Source of the DNA: Nocardioides sp. L-11A
GTDB lineage: Bacteria; Actinomycetota; Actinomycetes; Propionibacteriales; Nocardioidaceae
Length of the DNA stretch: 64,000 nucleotides
Reading direction: 5' to 3'
Assembly (NCBI GenBank): GCA_029961745.1
Contig: CP124680.1
Coordinates: 4,712,001-4,776,000 of the forward strand
Shown here: piece by piece, positions 7,927-16,393 of the stretch
Numbering within the stretch: the first letter of the stretch is position 1
How the letters are laid out: each line of letters begins with the position of its first letter
The notes under the pieces: model-generated
Seen by the model: the letters and a program-made list of their open reading frames with translations, nothing else
Told to the model about the DNA's origin: nothing
The model's database searches: none
Made by a program: the position numbers and the translations under genes

Positions 7927-9030
7927 ATGCCCGAGGTACACCACGGACTGGAGGGCGTCATCGCCTTCGAGACCCAGATCGCGGAGCCCGACAAGGAGGG
8001 CTCGGCCCTGCGCTACCGCGGCGTCGACATCGAGGACCTGGTCGGCCGGGTGCCCTTCGAGAACGTGTGGGGCCTGCTGATCGACGGCTCGTTCACCCCC
8101 GGCCTGCCGCCGGCGGAGGCATTCAGCCTCCCGGTGCACACCGGCGACGTCCGCGTCGACGTCCAGGCGGCGATCGCCATGCTCGCGCCGGCCTTCGGCT
8201 TCGGCCAGACCTACGACATCAGCGACGAGCAGGCCCGCGCCGACCTCGCCCGGGTGGCGGTGATGGTCCTGTCGTACGCCGGCCAGTCGGCGCGTGACCT
8301 GCACCTGCCCGTCGTCCCCCAGAAGGTCGTGGACGAGGGCAGGACGCTCGCGGAGAAGTTCCTCATCCGCTGGCGCGGCGAGGCCGACCCCAAGCACGCC
8401 CACGCCATCGACGCCTACTGGTCCTCGGCCGCCGAGCACGGCATGAACGCCTCCACCTTCACCGCCCGCGTGATCACCTCGACCGGCGCCGACGTCGCCG
8501 CCGCGTTCTCGGGCGCCATCGGCGCGATGAGCGGCCCGCTGCACGGCGGCGCGCCCTCGCGGGTGCTGCACATGATCGAGGAGGTCGAGAAGTCCGGCGA
8601 CGCCGAGGCCTACGTCAAGGGTCTGCTCGACTCCGGCGAGCGGCTGATGGGCTTCGGGCACCGCGTCTATCGTGCGGAGGACCCGCGCGCCCGCGTACTG
8701 CGCCGGACCGCCCGCGAGCTCGACGCCCCGCGCTACGAGGTCGCCGAGGCGCTGGAGAAGGCCGCCCTCGCCGAGCTCCGCGCCCGCCGCCCCGACCGGG
8801 TACTGGAGACCAATGTCGAGTTCTGGGCCGCGATCGTCCTCGACTTCGCCGAGGTCCCGGCGAACATGTTCACCTCGATGTTCACCTGCGCCCGCACCGG
8901 CGGCTGGTCCGCCCACATCCTGGAGCAGAAGACGACCGGCCGGCTGATCCGCCCCTCGGCGATCTATACCGGCCCGGCCGCCCGTCCCGCCAGCGACATC
9001 GAGGGCTGGGACGCCTCCTGGGGCCAGTGA
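7927..9030 (+). CDS. citA: citrate synthase (type II-like, short form)
   Basis: The 367-residue product carries the three catalytic residues of citrate synthase: His206 in GPLHGGAPSRV, His245 in MGFGHRVYR, and Asp306 in VLDFAEVPANMF. The closing TGGWSAHILEQ and RLIRPSAIYTGP also fit. It condenses oxaloacetate and acetyl-CoA. The length and the start MPEVHHGLEGVIAFET resemble the shorter actinobacterial CitA, not the ~430-residue GltA, so a second citrate or 2-methylcitrate synthase may exist elsewhere. GAAGGAGT at ~7912-7919 supports ATG 7927. It is followed by a strong hairpin. Confidence 0.92.
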   Translation: MPEVHHGLEGVIAFETQIAEPDKEGSALRYRGVDIEDLVGRVPFENVWGLLIDGSFTPGLPPAEAFSLPVHTGDVRVDVQAAIAMLAPAFGFGQTYDISDEQARADLARVAVMVLSYAGQSARDLHLPVVPQKVVDEGRTLAEKFLIRWRGEADPKHAHAIDAYWSSAAEHGMNASTFTARVITSTGADVAAAFSGAIGAMSGPLHGGAPSRVLHMIEEVEKSGDAEAYVKGLLDSGERLMGFGHRVYRAEDPRARVLRRTARELDAPRYEVAEALEKAALAELRARRPDRVLETNVEFWAAIVLDFAEVPANMFTSMFTCARTGGWSAHILEQKTTGRLIRPSAIYTGPAARPASDIEGWDASWGQ

Positions 9031-9051
9031 GCCCCGAGCCAGCCTGACCGT

Positions 9052-9108
9052 CGCACCCGGCATTCCGGTCGTCAATCCATCGATTCGACGACCCGGATGC
9101 CGGGTGCG
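9052..9108. terminator. long imperfect hairpin between convergent genes
   Basis: CGCACCCGGCAT (9052-9063) pairs exactly with ATGCCGGGTGCG (9097-9108). The pairing continues inward with two mismatches to CGTC/GACG around a short AT-rich loop. The stem ends 15 bp before the stop of the facing gene. This is a good bidirectional terminator candidate for citA and the M15-like gene, without a T-tract. Confidence 0.6.
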
Positions 9109-9123
9109 TCGCGGTCCGGGCGG

Positions 9124-9720
9124 CTAGACCCGGCCGACGTACCAGGACAGGCGCCCACGGGCCGCGGGTCGGGTGAGCGAGATGTGCACGTGGTCGCGGT
9201 GTCGCAGGGTGCGGGAGCACTCGCGCCTCGTCGGACAGGCCGCGTTGAGGTACGGCGCGGGGGCGAACCGCCGCCAGGACGACCAGGTCGTGTCGTCCCA
9301 GATGACGTACATGACGCCCATCCGGCGGGCCAGTGCCGCCGGGTTGCCGGCGGCGTCGGAGGCGAAGAGCGCGGCGAGGAGGGCGCGGACCCGGCGCCGG
9401 TCCGCCGCCCGGCGTACGTCGACGGTCCAGTCGAAGGCGCGGCCCTCGCTGTGCTCGGACGGGCTGGCGCTGCAGGCGCGGGAGATGCCGCCGAACCCGC
9501 CACCGAAACGGCGGACGGTCCAGCGGGCCAGTGCCTTCGTGCCGGGCCGGTCGCGCGGGGAGCAGCGGACCGGCGGTTGGTACGCCGCATAGTCCTCGAG
9601 CGGCGCCGCATCGGCATGGGCGGCCGGTGCGGGCAGCAGCGGCCCCCGGGCCAGTCCCGGCAGCACGGTCAGCGCCGTCGCCAGGAGGGCGGCGACGAAC
9701 AGGGCGCGCAGGACTGACAC
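9124..9720 (-). CDS. secreted M15-like (D-Ala-D-Ala carboxypeptidase fold) protein
   Basis: The 198-residue product begins with a signal peptide (MSVLRALFVAALLATALTVL, cleavage near AHA-DAAP at residue 37). The mature part contains SEHSEGRAFDW, matching the SxHxxGxAxD zinc motif, and HRDHVHIS near the C-terminus, which supplies the second His pair of M15/DacB-type peptidases. Four to five Cys (RCSPRD, RACSAS, NAACPTRRECS) suggest disulfides in an extracellular protein. The family cuts peptidoglycan stem peptides or acts as extensin-like proteins. The order of the zinc ligands is intact, so enzymatic activity is plausible. Confidence 0.75.
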   Translation of the reverse strand: MSVLRALFVAALLATALTVLPGLARGPLLPAPAAHADAAPLEDYAAYQPPVRCSPRDRPGTKALARWTVRRFGGGFGGISRACSASPSEHSEGRAFDWTVDVRRAADRRRVRALLAALFASDAAGNPAALARRMGVMYVIWDDTTWSSWRRFAPAPYLNAACPTRRECSRTLRHRDHVHISLTRPAARGRLSWYVGRV

Positions 9721-9771
9721 ACCGGTCCATCGGCGCCTCGGGCCCCGACCTGAGCCCGGTGGCCCTCACGC

Positions 9772-10644
9772 TCAGAGCGCGATGCCGACCTGCTCGAGGA
9801 AGGCCGCGGCGGCCGGCGCGGGCCCGAACCTGCTCCACACCACGTGCTCGGTGCGGACCGGGGCGCGGGTGACGGGGACGGCGACCAGACCGGGCAGCTG
9901 GTCGACGAAGGTGGACGCGAGCAGGGCCACCGCGAGCCCGGCCCGCAGGATCCGGCCCATCAGCAGCATGTCGGTGGTCTCGAAGCTGACCTCACGGCGC
10001 AGGCCGGCGTCGGCGAACGCCGCGTCGGCCTGGAGGCGCCCGGTGCTGCCGGCCGGGAAGTCGACGAAGGTCTCGCCGGCGAGCCGGGCCAGGCTCAGCC
10101 GCGACCGTCCGGCGAGCGGGTGCCCGGGCGCCATCACGGCGCGATGATGGTCGCGGGCCAGCCGCCGGCCGGCGACACCGGCGATCTCCCAGTCCTCGGG
10201 CAGACCGAGGAACGCGAGGTCGAGCCTGCCGTCGACGACCTGCTGCACGTGGCTGTCGCTGTTGCCGCTGGTCAGTCGGACCTGGACCTGCGGGTGGCGC
10301 TCGCGGAAGGTGCGCAGTGCGGCGGGGACGTCGACCGCCGCGACCGTCGGGATCACGCCGATCGACAGCGGTCCCCGCACCTCGCCCGTCGCGGCGGCGA
10401 CCTCGGCCCGCGCCCGGTCGGCGGCGTCGAGGCACTGCCGGGCGATCGGCAGGAACGCCTGGCCGGCGGGGCTGAGCCGGACCTGGCGGCTGGTCCGGTG
10501 GAAGAGCCGTACGCCGAGCTCCTGCTCCAGCCGCGCCACCTGGTGGCTGAGCGCGGACTGCACGACGAAGCAGGCCTCCGCGGCCCGGGTGAAGGTCCCG
10601 TGCTCGGCGATCGCGACGACATATCTCATCTGCTGCAACTCCAC
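9772..10644 (-). CDS. LysR-family transcriptional regulator
   Basis: The 290-residue protein starts with a canonical LysR winged helix (MELQQMRYVVAIAEHGTFTRAAEACFVVQSALSHQVARLEQELGVRLFHR) followed by a periplasmic-binding-like effector domain (IGVIPTVAAVDVPAAL, LDLAFLGLPED, DMLLMGRILRAGLAVALL). It is transcribed away from the EamA transporter gene. The 78-bp gap holds a LysR-type T-N11-A dyad (10656-10670), so it probably controls that exporter and itself. The co-inducer cannot be predicted. Confidence 0.93.
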   Translation of the reverse strand: MELQQMRYVVAIAEHGTFTRAAEACFVVQSALSHQVARLEQELGVRLFHRTSRQVRLSPAGQAFLPIARQCLDAADRARAEVAAATGEVRGPLSIGVIPTVAAVDVPAALRTFRERHPQVQVRLTSGNSDSHVQQVVDGRLDLAFLGLPEDWEIAGVAGRRLARDHHRAVMAPGHPLAGRSRLSLARLAGETFVDFPAGSTGRLQADAAFADAGLRREVSFETTDMLLMGRILRAGLAVALLASTFVDQLPGLVAVPVTRAPVRTEHVVWSRFGPAPAAAAFLEQVGIAL

Positions 10645-10655
10645 CTATCTATCTT

Positions 10656-10670
10656 GATTCACGATCAATC
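10656..10670. promoter_or_regulatory. LysR T-N11-A box
   Basis: TTGATTCACGATCAA is a TTGAT-N5-ATCAA dyad containing the T-N11-A pattern (10657-10669). It lies 11 bp upstream of the lysR ATG in an AT-richer gap shared with the divergent EamA gene. Confidence 0.7.
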
Positions 10671-10722
10671 AGATGAAAAGCATGTGTTGGACTCATGAAA
10701 AGGATCGGCGGACCCTGGAGGC

Positions 10723-11643
10723 ATGACCACGACCACCGACGTCCGGCCCCCGGCGACCGGCGACCCCCGCACTCCCGACGCGACCGGAGTGCCCGGCGCG
10801 GTCGGGCTCACCGCGCTGACCGCCCTGGCGCCCGCGGTGTGGGGCACCACCTATCTGGTGACGACCGAGCTGCTGCCCGCCGGGCACCCGCTCTTCGCGG
10901 GACTGCTGCGCGCCCTGCCGGCCGGCCTGCTGCTGCTCGTCGTCCTGCGTCGGCTGCCTCAGGGCGTGTGGTGGTGGCGCTCGCTCGCACTGGGCGCGCT
11001 CAACATCGGCATCTTCTTCCCGCTCCTGTTCGTCGCGGCGGAGCGACTGCCCGGGGGCGTCGCGGCGACGGTCGGCGCGGTCCAGCCACTGCTCGTGATC
11101 GGCCTCGCACTGCCGCTCCTCGGTGAGCGTCCCACGCTCGCCCGGGTCGGCTGGGCGCTGGCCGGCGTCGGCGGGGTGGCGCTCGTCGTCCTCGGTCCCG
11201 ACGCGACGCTCGATCCGGTCGGACTCCTCGCCGGCCTCGGCGGCGCGCTGTCGATGGCGGCCGGGGTGGTCCTCACCCGGCGCTGGGGCCGACCGCCGGG
11301 CATCGGCTCAGGCGTGCTGGTGAGCTGGCTGCTGACGGCCGGCGGGCTGGTGCTGCTGCCGCTGACCTTCCTCCTCGAGGGTGCGCCGCCGGCGATCGAC
11401 GCCCCGGCGGCCGGCGGCTACCTGTGGCTCGGCGCGATCGGCGGGCTCGCGGCGTACCTGTTCTGGTTCCGCGGCCTCGGCTCGCTCCCGGTCGTGGCCA
11501 CGGCCCTGCTCGGCCTGCTCTCCCCCGTCGTGGCGGCCGCCCTCGGCTGGCTGATCCTGGGCGAGGCGCTGCGGCCGGTGCAACTGGCCGGCTTCGCGCT
11601 CGCCCTGGCCGCGATCCTCGGCGGGCAGCTCACCCGGCGCTGA
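10723..11643 (+). CDS. EamA/DMT-family metabolite exporter
   Basis: The 306-residue protein has about ten hydrophobic segments in two repeated EamA halves, for example LTALAPAVWGTTYLVTTELLP, GGVAATVGAVQPLLVIGLALPLLGE and FRGLGSLPVVATALLGLLSPVVAAALGWLILGEAL. GLLSPVVAAALGWLILGE is the typical EamA end. Family members export amino acids, nucleosides or other small metabolites. It is divergent from a LysR gene with an operator between them and starts at ATG 10723 after CTGGAGG. Confidence 0.92.
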   Translation: MTTTTDVRPPATGDPRTPDATGVPGAVGLTALTALAPAVWGTTYLVTTELLPAGHPLFAGLLRALPAGLLLLVVLRRLPQGVWWWRSLALGALNIGIFFPLLFVAAERLPGGVAATVGAVQPLLVIGLALPLLGERPTLARVGWALAGVGGVALVVLGPDATLDPVGLLAGLGGALSMAAGVVLTRRWGRPPGIGSGVLVSWLLTAGGLVLLPLTFLLEGAPPAIDAPAAGGYLWLGAIGGLAAYLFWFRGLGSLPVVATALLGLLSPVVAAALGWLILGEALRPVQLAGFALALAAILGGQLTRR

Positions 11644-11655
11644 GCCGGGAGCCGG

Positions 11656-12327
11656 TCAGCGCTCGACGTGGTCGAGCAGCTCCGCGCCGGCCGCCGCGGC
11701 GGCGACCGGGTCGCCGGCGCGGATCGCCTCCAGTACCGCGTCGTGCTCGCCGGCGAGCGCGTCGTTGTCGGTCAGGTGCTGGATGCTCGCGCGCAGGGTC
11801 TCCACGAGGCCGTCGTACAGCTCGACGAGCAACGGGTTGTGGGCGGCGGCCACGACCGCGCAGTGGAAGTCGACATCGGCGTCGACCGAGCCGGGACCGT
11901 CGCCGTCGCGGACCGCGGCGCGCCGGCGGCCCATGATCGCGTCCAGGGCGGCGATGTCGTCGTCGGTACGACGTACCGCAGCCAGGGCTGCGGCCCGCAC
12001 CTCGATCGCGTGGCGCACCTCGAGCAGGTGCTCGAGGTCGACCCGGTCGAGCTGCTTGTGCATCAGGGCCTGCATCTCGGTGAGCGCGGCGACGTAGGTG
12101 CCGTCGCCGCGGCGTACCTGCAGCAGTCCGAGGTGGGCCAGCGCCCGGACCGCCTCACGCACGGTGTTGCGGCTGACGCCGAGCGCCGCGGCGAGGGCGG
12201 GCTCGGGCGGGATCCGGGTGCCGACCTCCCACTCACCGCTCTCGAGCAGCGCGCGCATGCCGTCGATGGCCTGGTCGACCAGCGAGGCGGGAGTGGTGGG
12301 GGCGAGCGGCACGGAGCCTCCGTTCAT
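11656..12327 (-). CDS. GntR-family regulator, FadR/FCD subfamily
   Basis: About 223 residues: an N-terminal GntR winged helix (RIPPEPALAAALGVSRNTVREAVRALAHLGLLQVRRGDGTYV) and a C-terminal FCD all-helical domain (LEVRHAIEVRAAALAAVRR, VDADVDFHCAVVAAAHNPLLVELYDGL, LAGEHDAVLEAIRAGDP). The His/Asp residues of FCD metal binding are visible (DADVDFH, EHDAV). ATG 12327 is taken as the start; an ATG at 12339 is possible. The gene is divergent from an MFS transporter, and the dyad at 12326-12336 overlaps its start, consistent with autorepression and control of the transporter. Confidence 0.9.
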   Translation of the reverse strand: MNGGSVPLAPTTPASLVDQAIDGMRALLESGEWEVGTRIPPEPALAAALGVSRNTVREAVRALAHLGLLQVRRGDGTYVAALTEMQALMHKQLDRVDLEHLLEVRHAIEVRAAALAAVRRTDDDIAALDAIMGRRRAAVRDGDGPGSVDADVDFHCAVVAAAHNPLLVELYDGLVETLRASIQHLTDNDALAGEHDAVLEAIRAGDPVAAAAAGAELLDHVER

Positions 12328-12336
12328 TGGTCCAAT
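12326..12336. promoter_or_regulatory. GntR/FadR-type operator
   Basis: ATTGG-T-CCAAT is a perfect dyad with one central base, similar in form to the TGGTnnnACCA sites of FadR-type GntR proteins. It sits at the gntR start and 26 bp upstream of the MFS gene. Confidence 0.55.
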
Positions 12337-12362
12337 CATCCTATGTCTGTCATGGTAGGGGC

Positions 12363-13577
12363 ATGGCCTCTTCCGTCCATGATGCCGTCGCCGAGCCCGC
12401 GTGCGCACCCGGCCGCCCTATCGCCCGTGCCGGCGCGGGCCTGGTCGTCGCCGTCCTCCTCGTCGCCTTCAACCTGCGCCTGGCGATCACCTCCCTCGGC
12501 GCGCTGCTCGACCGCCTCGGCGACCTCGGCGTCTCCCCCGCGACCCAGGGCCTGCTGACCTCGCTGCCCGTGCTCTGCTTCGCCGTGGTCGGCGCGACCG
12601 CGATGGCGGTCACCCGGTGGATCGGCGTCGACCGCGGCCTGGTCGTCGCCCTCGGCCTGCTCGCCGCCGGCCTGGTGCTCCGCGTCCTCGACGGCACCCC
12701 GGCCCTGATCGCGGGCACAGCGGTGGCCTGCGCCGGCATCGCACTCGCCAACGTGCTGGTCCCCGCGATCGTCAAGGAGCACTTCCCCCATCGTGTCGGC
12801 ATGATGACCGGGGCCTACACCGCCGTCCTCTCGGGCGGCTCGGCACTCGGTGCGGCCACGACCGTCCCGATCGCCAACGCCGCGGGCAGCTGGCGGATCG
12901 GCCTGGGCATCTGGGCGCTGGCCGCCGTCGTCGCGCTGATCGCCTGGGCGCCGCACTGCCGCCGGCGCGACCCGCGGCGCGCCGACGTCCGTCGTACCCC
13001 CCTGTGGCGCAGCCCCACCGCCTGGGCGGTCACCGTACTCTTCGGCTCCCAGTCGCTCTACGCGTACGTCATGATGAGCTGGCTGCCCAGCGTGTACGCC
13101 GGATCGGGGTTCAGCGACGCGACCGCCGGCCTGCTGCTGGCGGTGAGCATCGCCATCGGCGTGCCGTTCTTCTTCCTCGCCCCGACCCTGGCGGTGCGCC
13201 TGCGCCAGCAGGGCCACCTGGTCCTCGCCCTGAGCCTGGTCACGATGATCGGCTGGGCCGGCCTGTGGCTGGCGCCGCGGGAGGGCGCCTGGCTGTGGGC
13301 GGCGCTGCTCGGCATCGGCGGCGCGGTGTTCCCGGTGACGCTGTCCTTCTTCGCGATGCGCACCACCACGACCGCCGACACCGCGTCCCTCTCGGCGATG
13401 GCCCAGAGCATCGGCTATCTGATCGCGGCGAGCGGTCCGCTCCTGGTCGGCGTCCTGCACGACGCCAGCGGCAGCTGGCGGCTCCCGTGCGCCCTGCTCG
13501 CGGGGATGGGCGTGGTCCAGATCGCGGCCGGGTACGTCGCCGGGCGGCCGGTGCGGATCAGCGCCCGCCGATTGTAA
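12363..13577 (+). CDS. MFS transporter, CynX/NimT (cyanate/nitroimidazole) type
   Basis: The 404-residue protein has about 12 transmembrane helices. VVAVLLVAFNLRLAITSLGALLDRL at the first helix and LGIGGAVFPVTLSFFAMRTTTTADTASLSAMAQSIGYLIAASGPLLVGVLHD near helix 10-11 are typical of the CynX/NimT branch of the major facilitator superfamily. The substrate is unknown; relatives carry cyanate or 2-nitroimidazole. It is divergent from and probably repressed by the FCD-GntR protein. The stop lies within an inverted repeat shared with the convergent MocR gene. Confidence 0.88.
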   Translation: MASSVHDAVAEPACAPGRPIARAGAGLVVAVLLVAFNLRLAITSLGALLDRLGDLGVSPATQGLLTSLPVLCFAVVGATAMAVTRWIGVDRGLVVALGLLAAGLVLRVLDGTPALIAGTAVACAGIALANVLVPAIVKEHFPHRVGMMTGAYTAVLSGGSALGAATTVPIANAAGSWRIGLGIWALAAVVALIAWAPHCRRRDPRRADVRRTPLWRSPTAWAVTVLFGSQSLYAYVMMSWLPSVYAGSGFSDATAGLLLAVSIAIGVPFFFLAPTLAVRLRQQGHLVLALSLVTMIGWAGLWLAPREGAWLWAALLGIGGAVFPVTLSFFAMRTTTTADTASLSAMAQSIGYLIAASGPLLVGVLHDASGSWRLPCALLAGMGVVQIAAGYVAGRPVRISARRL

Positions 13578-13652
13578 CTAAGGGTTACAGCACAGTTATC
13601 CACCACATGCGTCCCACCAGTCCCAAATTGCGTACGTAACACTTAGTTACAA
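13572..13652. repeat. 17-bp inverted repeat around two convergent stop codons, built from GTAAC-N5-GTTAC dyads
   Basis: Positions 13572-13588 and 13636-13652 are inverted copies with one mismatch, separated by 47 bp. Each arm also contains its own dyad GTAAC-N5-GTTAC (13574-13588, 13636-13650). The TAA stops of the MFS gene and the MocR gene lie inside the arms. It is AT-rich in a GC-rich setting. It could be a bidirectional terminator or a paired protein-binding site. Confidence 0.6.
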
Positions 13653-14978
13653 GCGGCTCAGTGCGCCGACCAGGACGTCGAGGGCCCGGTCCAGCTCGGC
13701 ATCGGTCGGACCGCCGAAGCCGACGACCAGGCCGCTGAGCCGGGCGGTACGGCAGTAGTCGCGCAGCAGGTTGACCCGGAATCCGGCGCGCTCGGCGGCT
13801 GCGCGGGCCCGGACGGCACGGGCATGCGGCAGCAGCCAGGTGGAGTACATGCCGGCGACCGGACCGGCCAGCTCGGCGTACGGCGAGAGCGCGGCCACCA
13901 CCCGCGGAGCACGCTCGGCGTACACGCGCCGGGCGGAGCGGACCACGGCGTCGACGTACCCGTCGCGGAGCAGGGTGACCAGCGCGCGCTGCACCGGCCA
14001 GGGCGGCGCGTCGTGGGTGAGTGCCCGGTGGGCGTCGACGGCGTCGAGCAGGTGGTCCGGCACGACGGCCCAGCCCAGGCGCAGCGAGGGGAGGATCGCC
14101 TTCGACGCGGTGCCCAGGTAGGCGACCCGGGCGCGGTCGAGGGAGGCCAGAGCGGGCACCGGCGCGACGTCGTAGCGGAACTCGGAGTCGTAGTCGTCCT
14201 CGATGACCAGCGCGTCGTCGCGGCGCGCGGTCGCCAGCAGGCGCAGCCGCTCGGCGGCGGGCAGGACCCGGCCGAGGGGGTGCTGGTGGGCGGGGGTGAC
14301 GTACGCCGCCACGCAGCCGGCGAGCTCGGTGACCGGTTCGAGCGCGGGCAGGTCCCGCACGAGCCGGCCGGACCCGCGCACGGTGGCGACCGCCGCCCGA
14401 TAGCCGGGGTCCTCCAGGGCGACCGCTCCGGTCGGCAGGACGGCCAGCAGGTGTCGCAGCCCGGCCGCGGTGCCGCCGGTGAGCCGGACCCGGTCGGCGT
14501 CGACGGCGAGACCGCGCGTGCGGCCGAGCCGCTCGGCGAGGAGCGCGCGCAGCTCGGGCAGGCCGCGCGAGTCGTCGTACCCCCGTGGCGGGGTGGCCGC
14601 GGAGACCTCCCGCCAGGCTCGCCGCCACACCGTCTGGTGGCGGGGGTCGATCCACGGGGTGCCCGCGTCGAGCATGACCAGCGCCCGCTCCGGCGCCGGC
14701 GTACGCCGGCGGCCGGGTGCCGTGCGGTGGCCGGTCGTGCCGTCGGCGACCCAGGTGCCGGAGCCCTGCCGCGCCTCGAGCCAGCCCTCGGCGAGGAGTT
14801 GGTCGAAGGCCTGCGCGACGACCGAGCGCGAGACCCCGAGGTCGGCCGCGAGGCGACGGGTGGCGGGCATCCGGTCGTGCCGGGCGAGGGCGCCGTCGAG
14901 CACCAGCTGGCGGACCTGGTCGGCGAGCTGGGTGCCGAGCGGGCGTGGGTCGGTGCGGTCGAGCCGGACGGGAAGCAC
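13647..14978 (-). CDS. MocR/PdxR-type regulator (GntR HTH fused to aminotransferase fold)
   Basis: About 443 residues. An N-terminal GntR winged helix (LGTQLADQVRQLVLDGALARHDRMPATRRLAADLGVSRSVVAQAFDQLLAEGWLEARQGSGTWV) joins a C-terminal class-I aminotransferase-like domain (RLTGGTAAGLRHLLAVLP, VIEDDYDSEFRYD, YLGTASKAILPSLRLGW, where the Lys would bind PLP). MocR proteins sense PLP and often regulate vitamin B6 or GABA genes. GTG 14978 starts at the conserved LPVRLDRTDPRPLGTQ; GTG 15026 would run through the dyad at 15006-15025. It is divergent from a PNPOx-like flavoprotein gene, a common pairing. Confidence 0.88.
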   Translation of the reverse strand: MLPVRLDRTDPRPLGTQLADQVRQLVLDGALARHDRMPATRRLAADLGVSRSVVAQAFDQLLAEGWLEARQGSGTWVADGTTGHRTAPGRRRTPAPERALVMLDAGTPWIDPRHQTVWRRAWREVSAATPPRGYDDSRGLPELRALLAERLGRTRGLAVDADRVRLTGGTAAGLRHLLAVLPTGAVALEDPGYRAAVATVRGSGRLVRDLPALEPVTELAGCVAAYVTPAHQHPLGRVLPAAERLRLLATARRDDALVIEDDYDSEFRYDVAPVPALASLDRARVAYLGTASKAILPSLRLGWAVVPDHLLDAVDAHRALTHDAPPWPVQRALVTLLRDGYVDAVVRSARRVYAERAPRVVAALSPYAELAGPVAGMYSTWLLPHARAVRARAAAERAGFRVNLLRDYCRTARLSGLVVGFGGPTDAELDRALDVLVGALSRL

Positions 14979-15005
14979 GATTGGCCTGTCGGAATGGCAG
15001 GGAAC

Positions 15006-15025
15006 TGGCCCGTGTGTACAGGCCA
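15006..15025. promoter_or_regulatory. inverted repeat between mocR and PNPOx-like gene
   Basis: TGGCC-N10-GGCCA lies 22 bp upstream of the oxidase ATG and 27 bp upstream of the mocR GTG. It is positioned as a regulator site for both divergent promoters. Confidence 0.45.
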
Positions 15026-15046
15026 CTTGTCACCGACGATGGTGCC

Positions 15047-15727
15047 ATGACCACGCGCGGCACGCAGCCCCTCGAGCCCACCGACCGCACCCGGGTCCGG
15101 CGTGGGCGCAACCGCGCCGTGGCCGACCGGACCGAGCTCCACGCGTTGCTCCGTGACGCCCTGGTCGCCCACCTCGGCGTGAGCGTGGGCGACCATCCGG
15201 TGGTGCTGCCGACGGCGTACGCCGTCGACCTCGACGGTCCTGACGAGGGCGGCACGCTCTACGTCCACGGATCGGTGGCGGCCCGCTGGCTGCGGGAGTC
15301 GGTCGGCGCGACGGTCTGCGTCACCGTCACCGAGCTCGACGGCCTGGTCGCTGCCCGCTCCGCCTTCCACCACTCGATGAACTACCGGTGCGCGGTCGTG
15401 ATCGGCCGGGCCCGGATGGTCGATGACCCCGCGGAGCGACGGCGGGCCCTCGACCTGATCGTCGACCACATGATCCCGGGTCGCGCCGCGACCCTGCGCC
15501 CGAGCACCCGCAAGGAGCTGGCCGCCACCGCGGTGCTCGCCGTCCCCCTCCACGAGGCGTCGCTGAAGGTACGCGCCGGCGATCCGGTCGACGACGCCGA
15601 GGACGTCGCGGCCGGCATCTGGGGCGGCCACCTCCCGGTCCACCGGGTCGTCGGCACGGCCGTGCCGGCGGCCGACAACCCGCCCGGCCTCAGCGTCCCG
15701 GCGGACGTCCGCTCACGGGGCCTCTGA
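15047..15727 (+). CDS. pyridoxamine 5'-phosphate oxidase-family flavoprotein (Nim-like)
   Basis: The 226-residue protein has the Pyridox_ox_2/NimA pattern: RAVADRTELHALLRDALVAHLGV at the N-terminus, YVHGSVAARWLRE, VCVTVTELDGLVAARSAFHHSMNYRCAVVIGRARMV, then PGRAATLRPSTRKELAATAVLAVPL. Such FMN-binding split-barrel proteins include NimA and uncharacterised PLP-related oxidases. It is adjacent and divergent to a MocR regulator. The last 15 nt overlap the convergent response regulator gene. The substrate is unknown. Confidence 0.82.
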   Translation: MTTRGTQPLEPTDRTRVRRGRNRAVADRTELHALLRDALVAHLGVSVGDHPVVLPTAYAVDLDGPDEGGTLYVHGSVAARWLRESVGATVCVTVTELDGLVAARSAFHHSMNYRCAVVIGRARMVDDPAERRRALDLIVDHMIPGRAATLRPSTRKELAATAVLAVPLHEASLKVRAGDPVDDAEDVAAGIWGGHLPVHRVVGTAVPAADNPPGLSVPADVRSRGL

Positions 15728-16393
15728 GCGACGGAGCCCCGACTCGATCGCGAAGACCACCAGCTGGGCGCGGTCGCGGGCCTGCAGCTTGACCATGGCC
15801 CGGCTGACGTGGGTGCGGATCGTGTCGGGGCTGACCACCAGCGCCTCCGCGATCTCGCCGTTCGACCGGCCGGTGGCGACCCAGCCGAGGATCTCGCGCT
15901 CGCGCTCGGTGAGATCCCCGAGCCGCGGGTGCGGGCGCTCGGCCCGGCGGGCACCGAAGTGGTCGATGACGGTACGGGTCACCGACGGCGCGAGCAGGGA
16001 GCCACCGTCGGCGACGACCCGGACCGCATCGAGGATCGCGGTCGGCTCGGCGTCCTTGAGCAGGAAGCCGCTCGCCCCGTTGCGGAGCGCCTCGAAGACG
16101 TACTCGTCGAGCTCGAAGGTCGTCAGCATCACGACCCGAACCGCGGCCAGCGCCGGGTCGGCCGCGACCTCGGCCAGCAGGCCGAGCCCGTCGAGGACCG
16201 GCATCCGGATGTCGCAGAGCACCACGTCGGGCCGAGTACGGCGGACCAGGGCCAGTCCGTCGCGCCCGTCGGCCGCCTCGCCGGCGAGCTCGAGGTCCGG
16301 CTCCGCGGCGACCAGGGTCGCCAGGCCCATCCGCACCAGTGGCTGGTCGTCGACCAGAGCGACCCGGATCGCGGCGCCCACGGGGTCGTTCAT
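15713..16393 (-). CDS. NarL/LuxR-family response regulator
   Basis: The 226-residue protein has a receiver domain (VALVDDQPLVRMGL, phospho-acceptor Asp61 in VVLCDIRMP, conserved Thr and Lys in VVMLTTFELDEY and GFLLKDAEP) and a C-terminal LuxR helix-turn-helix (LTEREREILGWVATGRSNGEIAEALVVSPDTIRTHVSRAMVKL). It overlaps the histidine kinase gene by ATGA and so forms a two-component pair. The ABC transporter facing it at 17654 is its likely target, because nested inverted repeats fill the gap. Confidence 0.95.
   Translation of the reverse strand: MNDPVGAAIRVALVDDQPLVRMGLATLVAAEPDLELAGEAADGRDGLALVRRTRPDVVLCDIRMPVLDGLGLLAEVAADPALAAVRVVMLTTFELDEYVFEALRNGASGFLLKDAEPTAILDAVRVVADGGSLLAPSVTRTVIDHFGARRAERPHPRLGDLTEREREILGWVATGRSNGEIAEALVVSPDTIRTHVSRAMVKLQARDRAQLVVFAIESGLRRSEAP

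Noticed and set aside
9052..9108. Hairpin considered as a small RNA
   Set aside because: It lies between two convergent stops and is better explained as a shared terminator; no promoter was seen.
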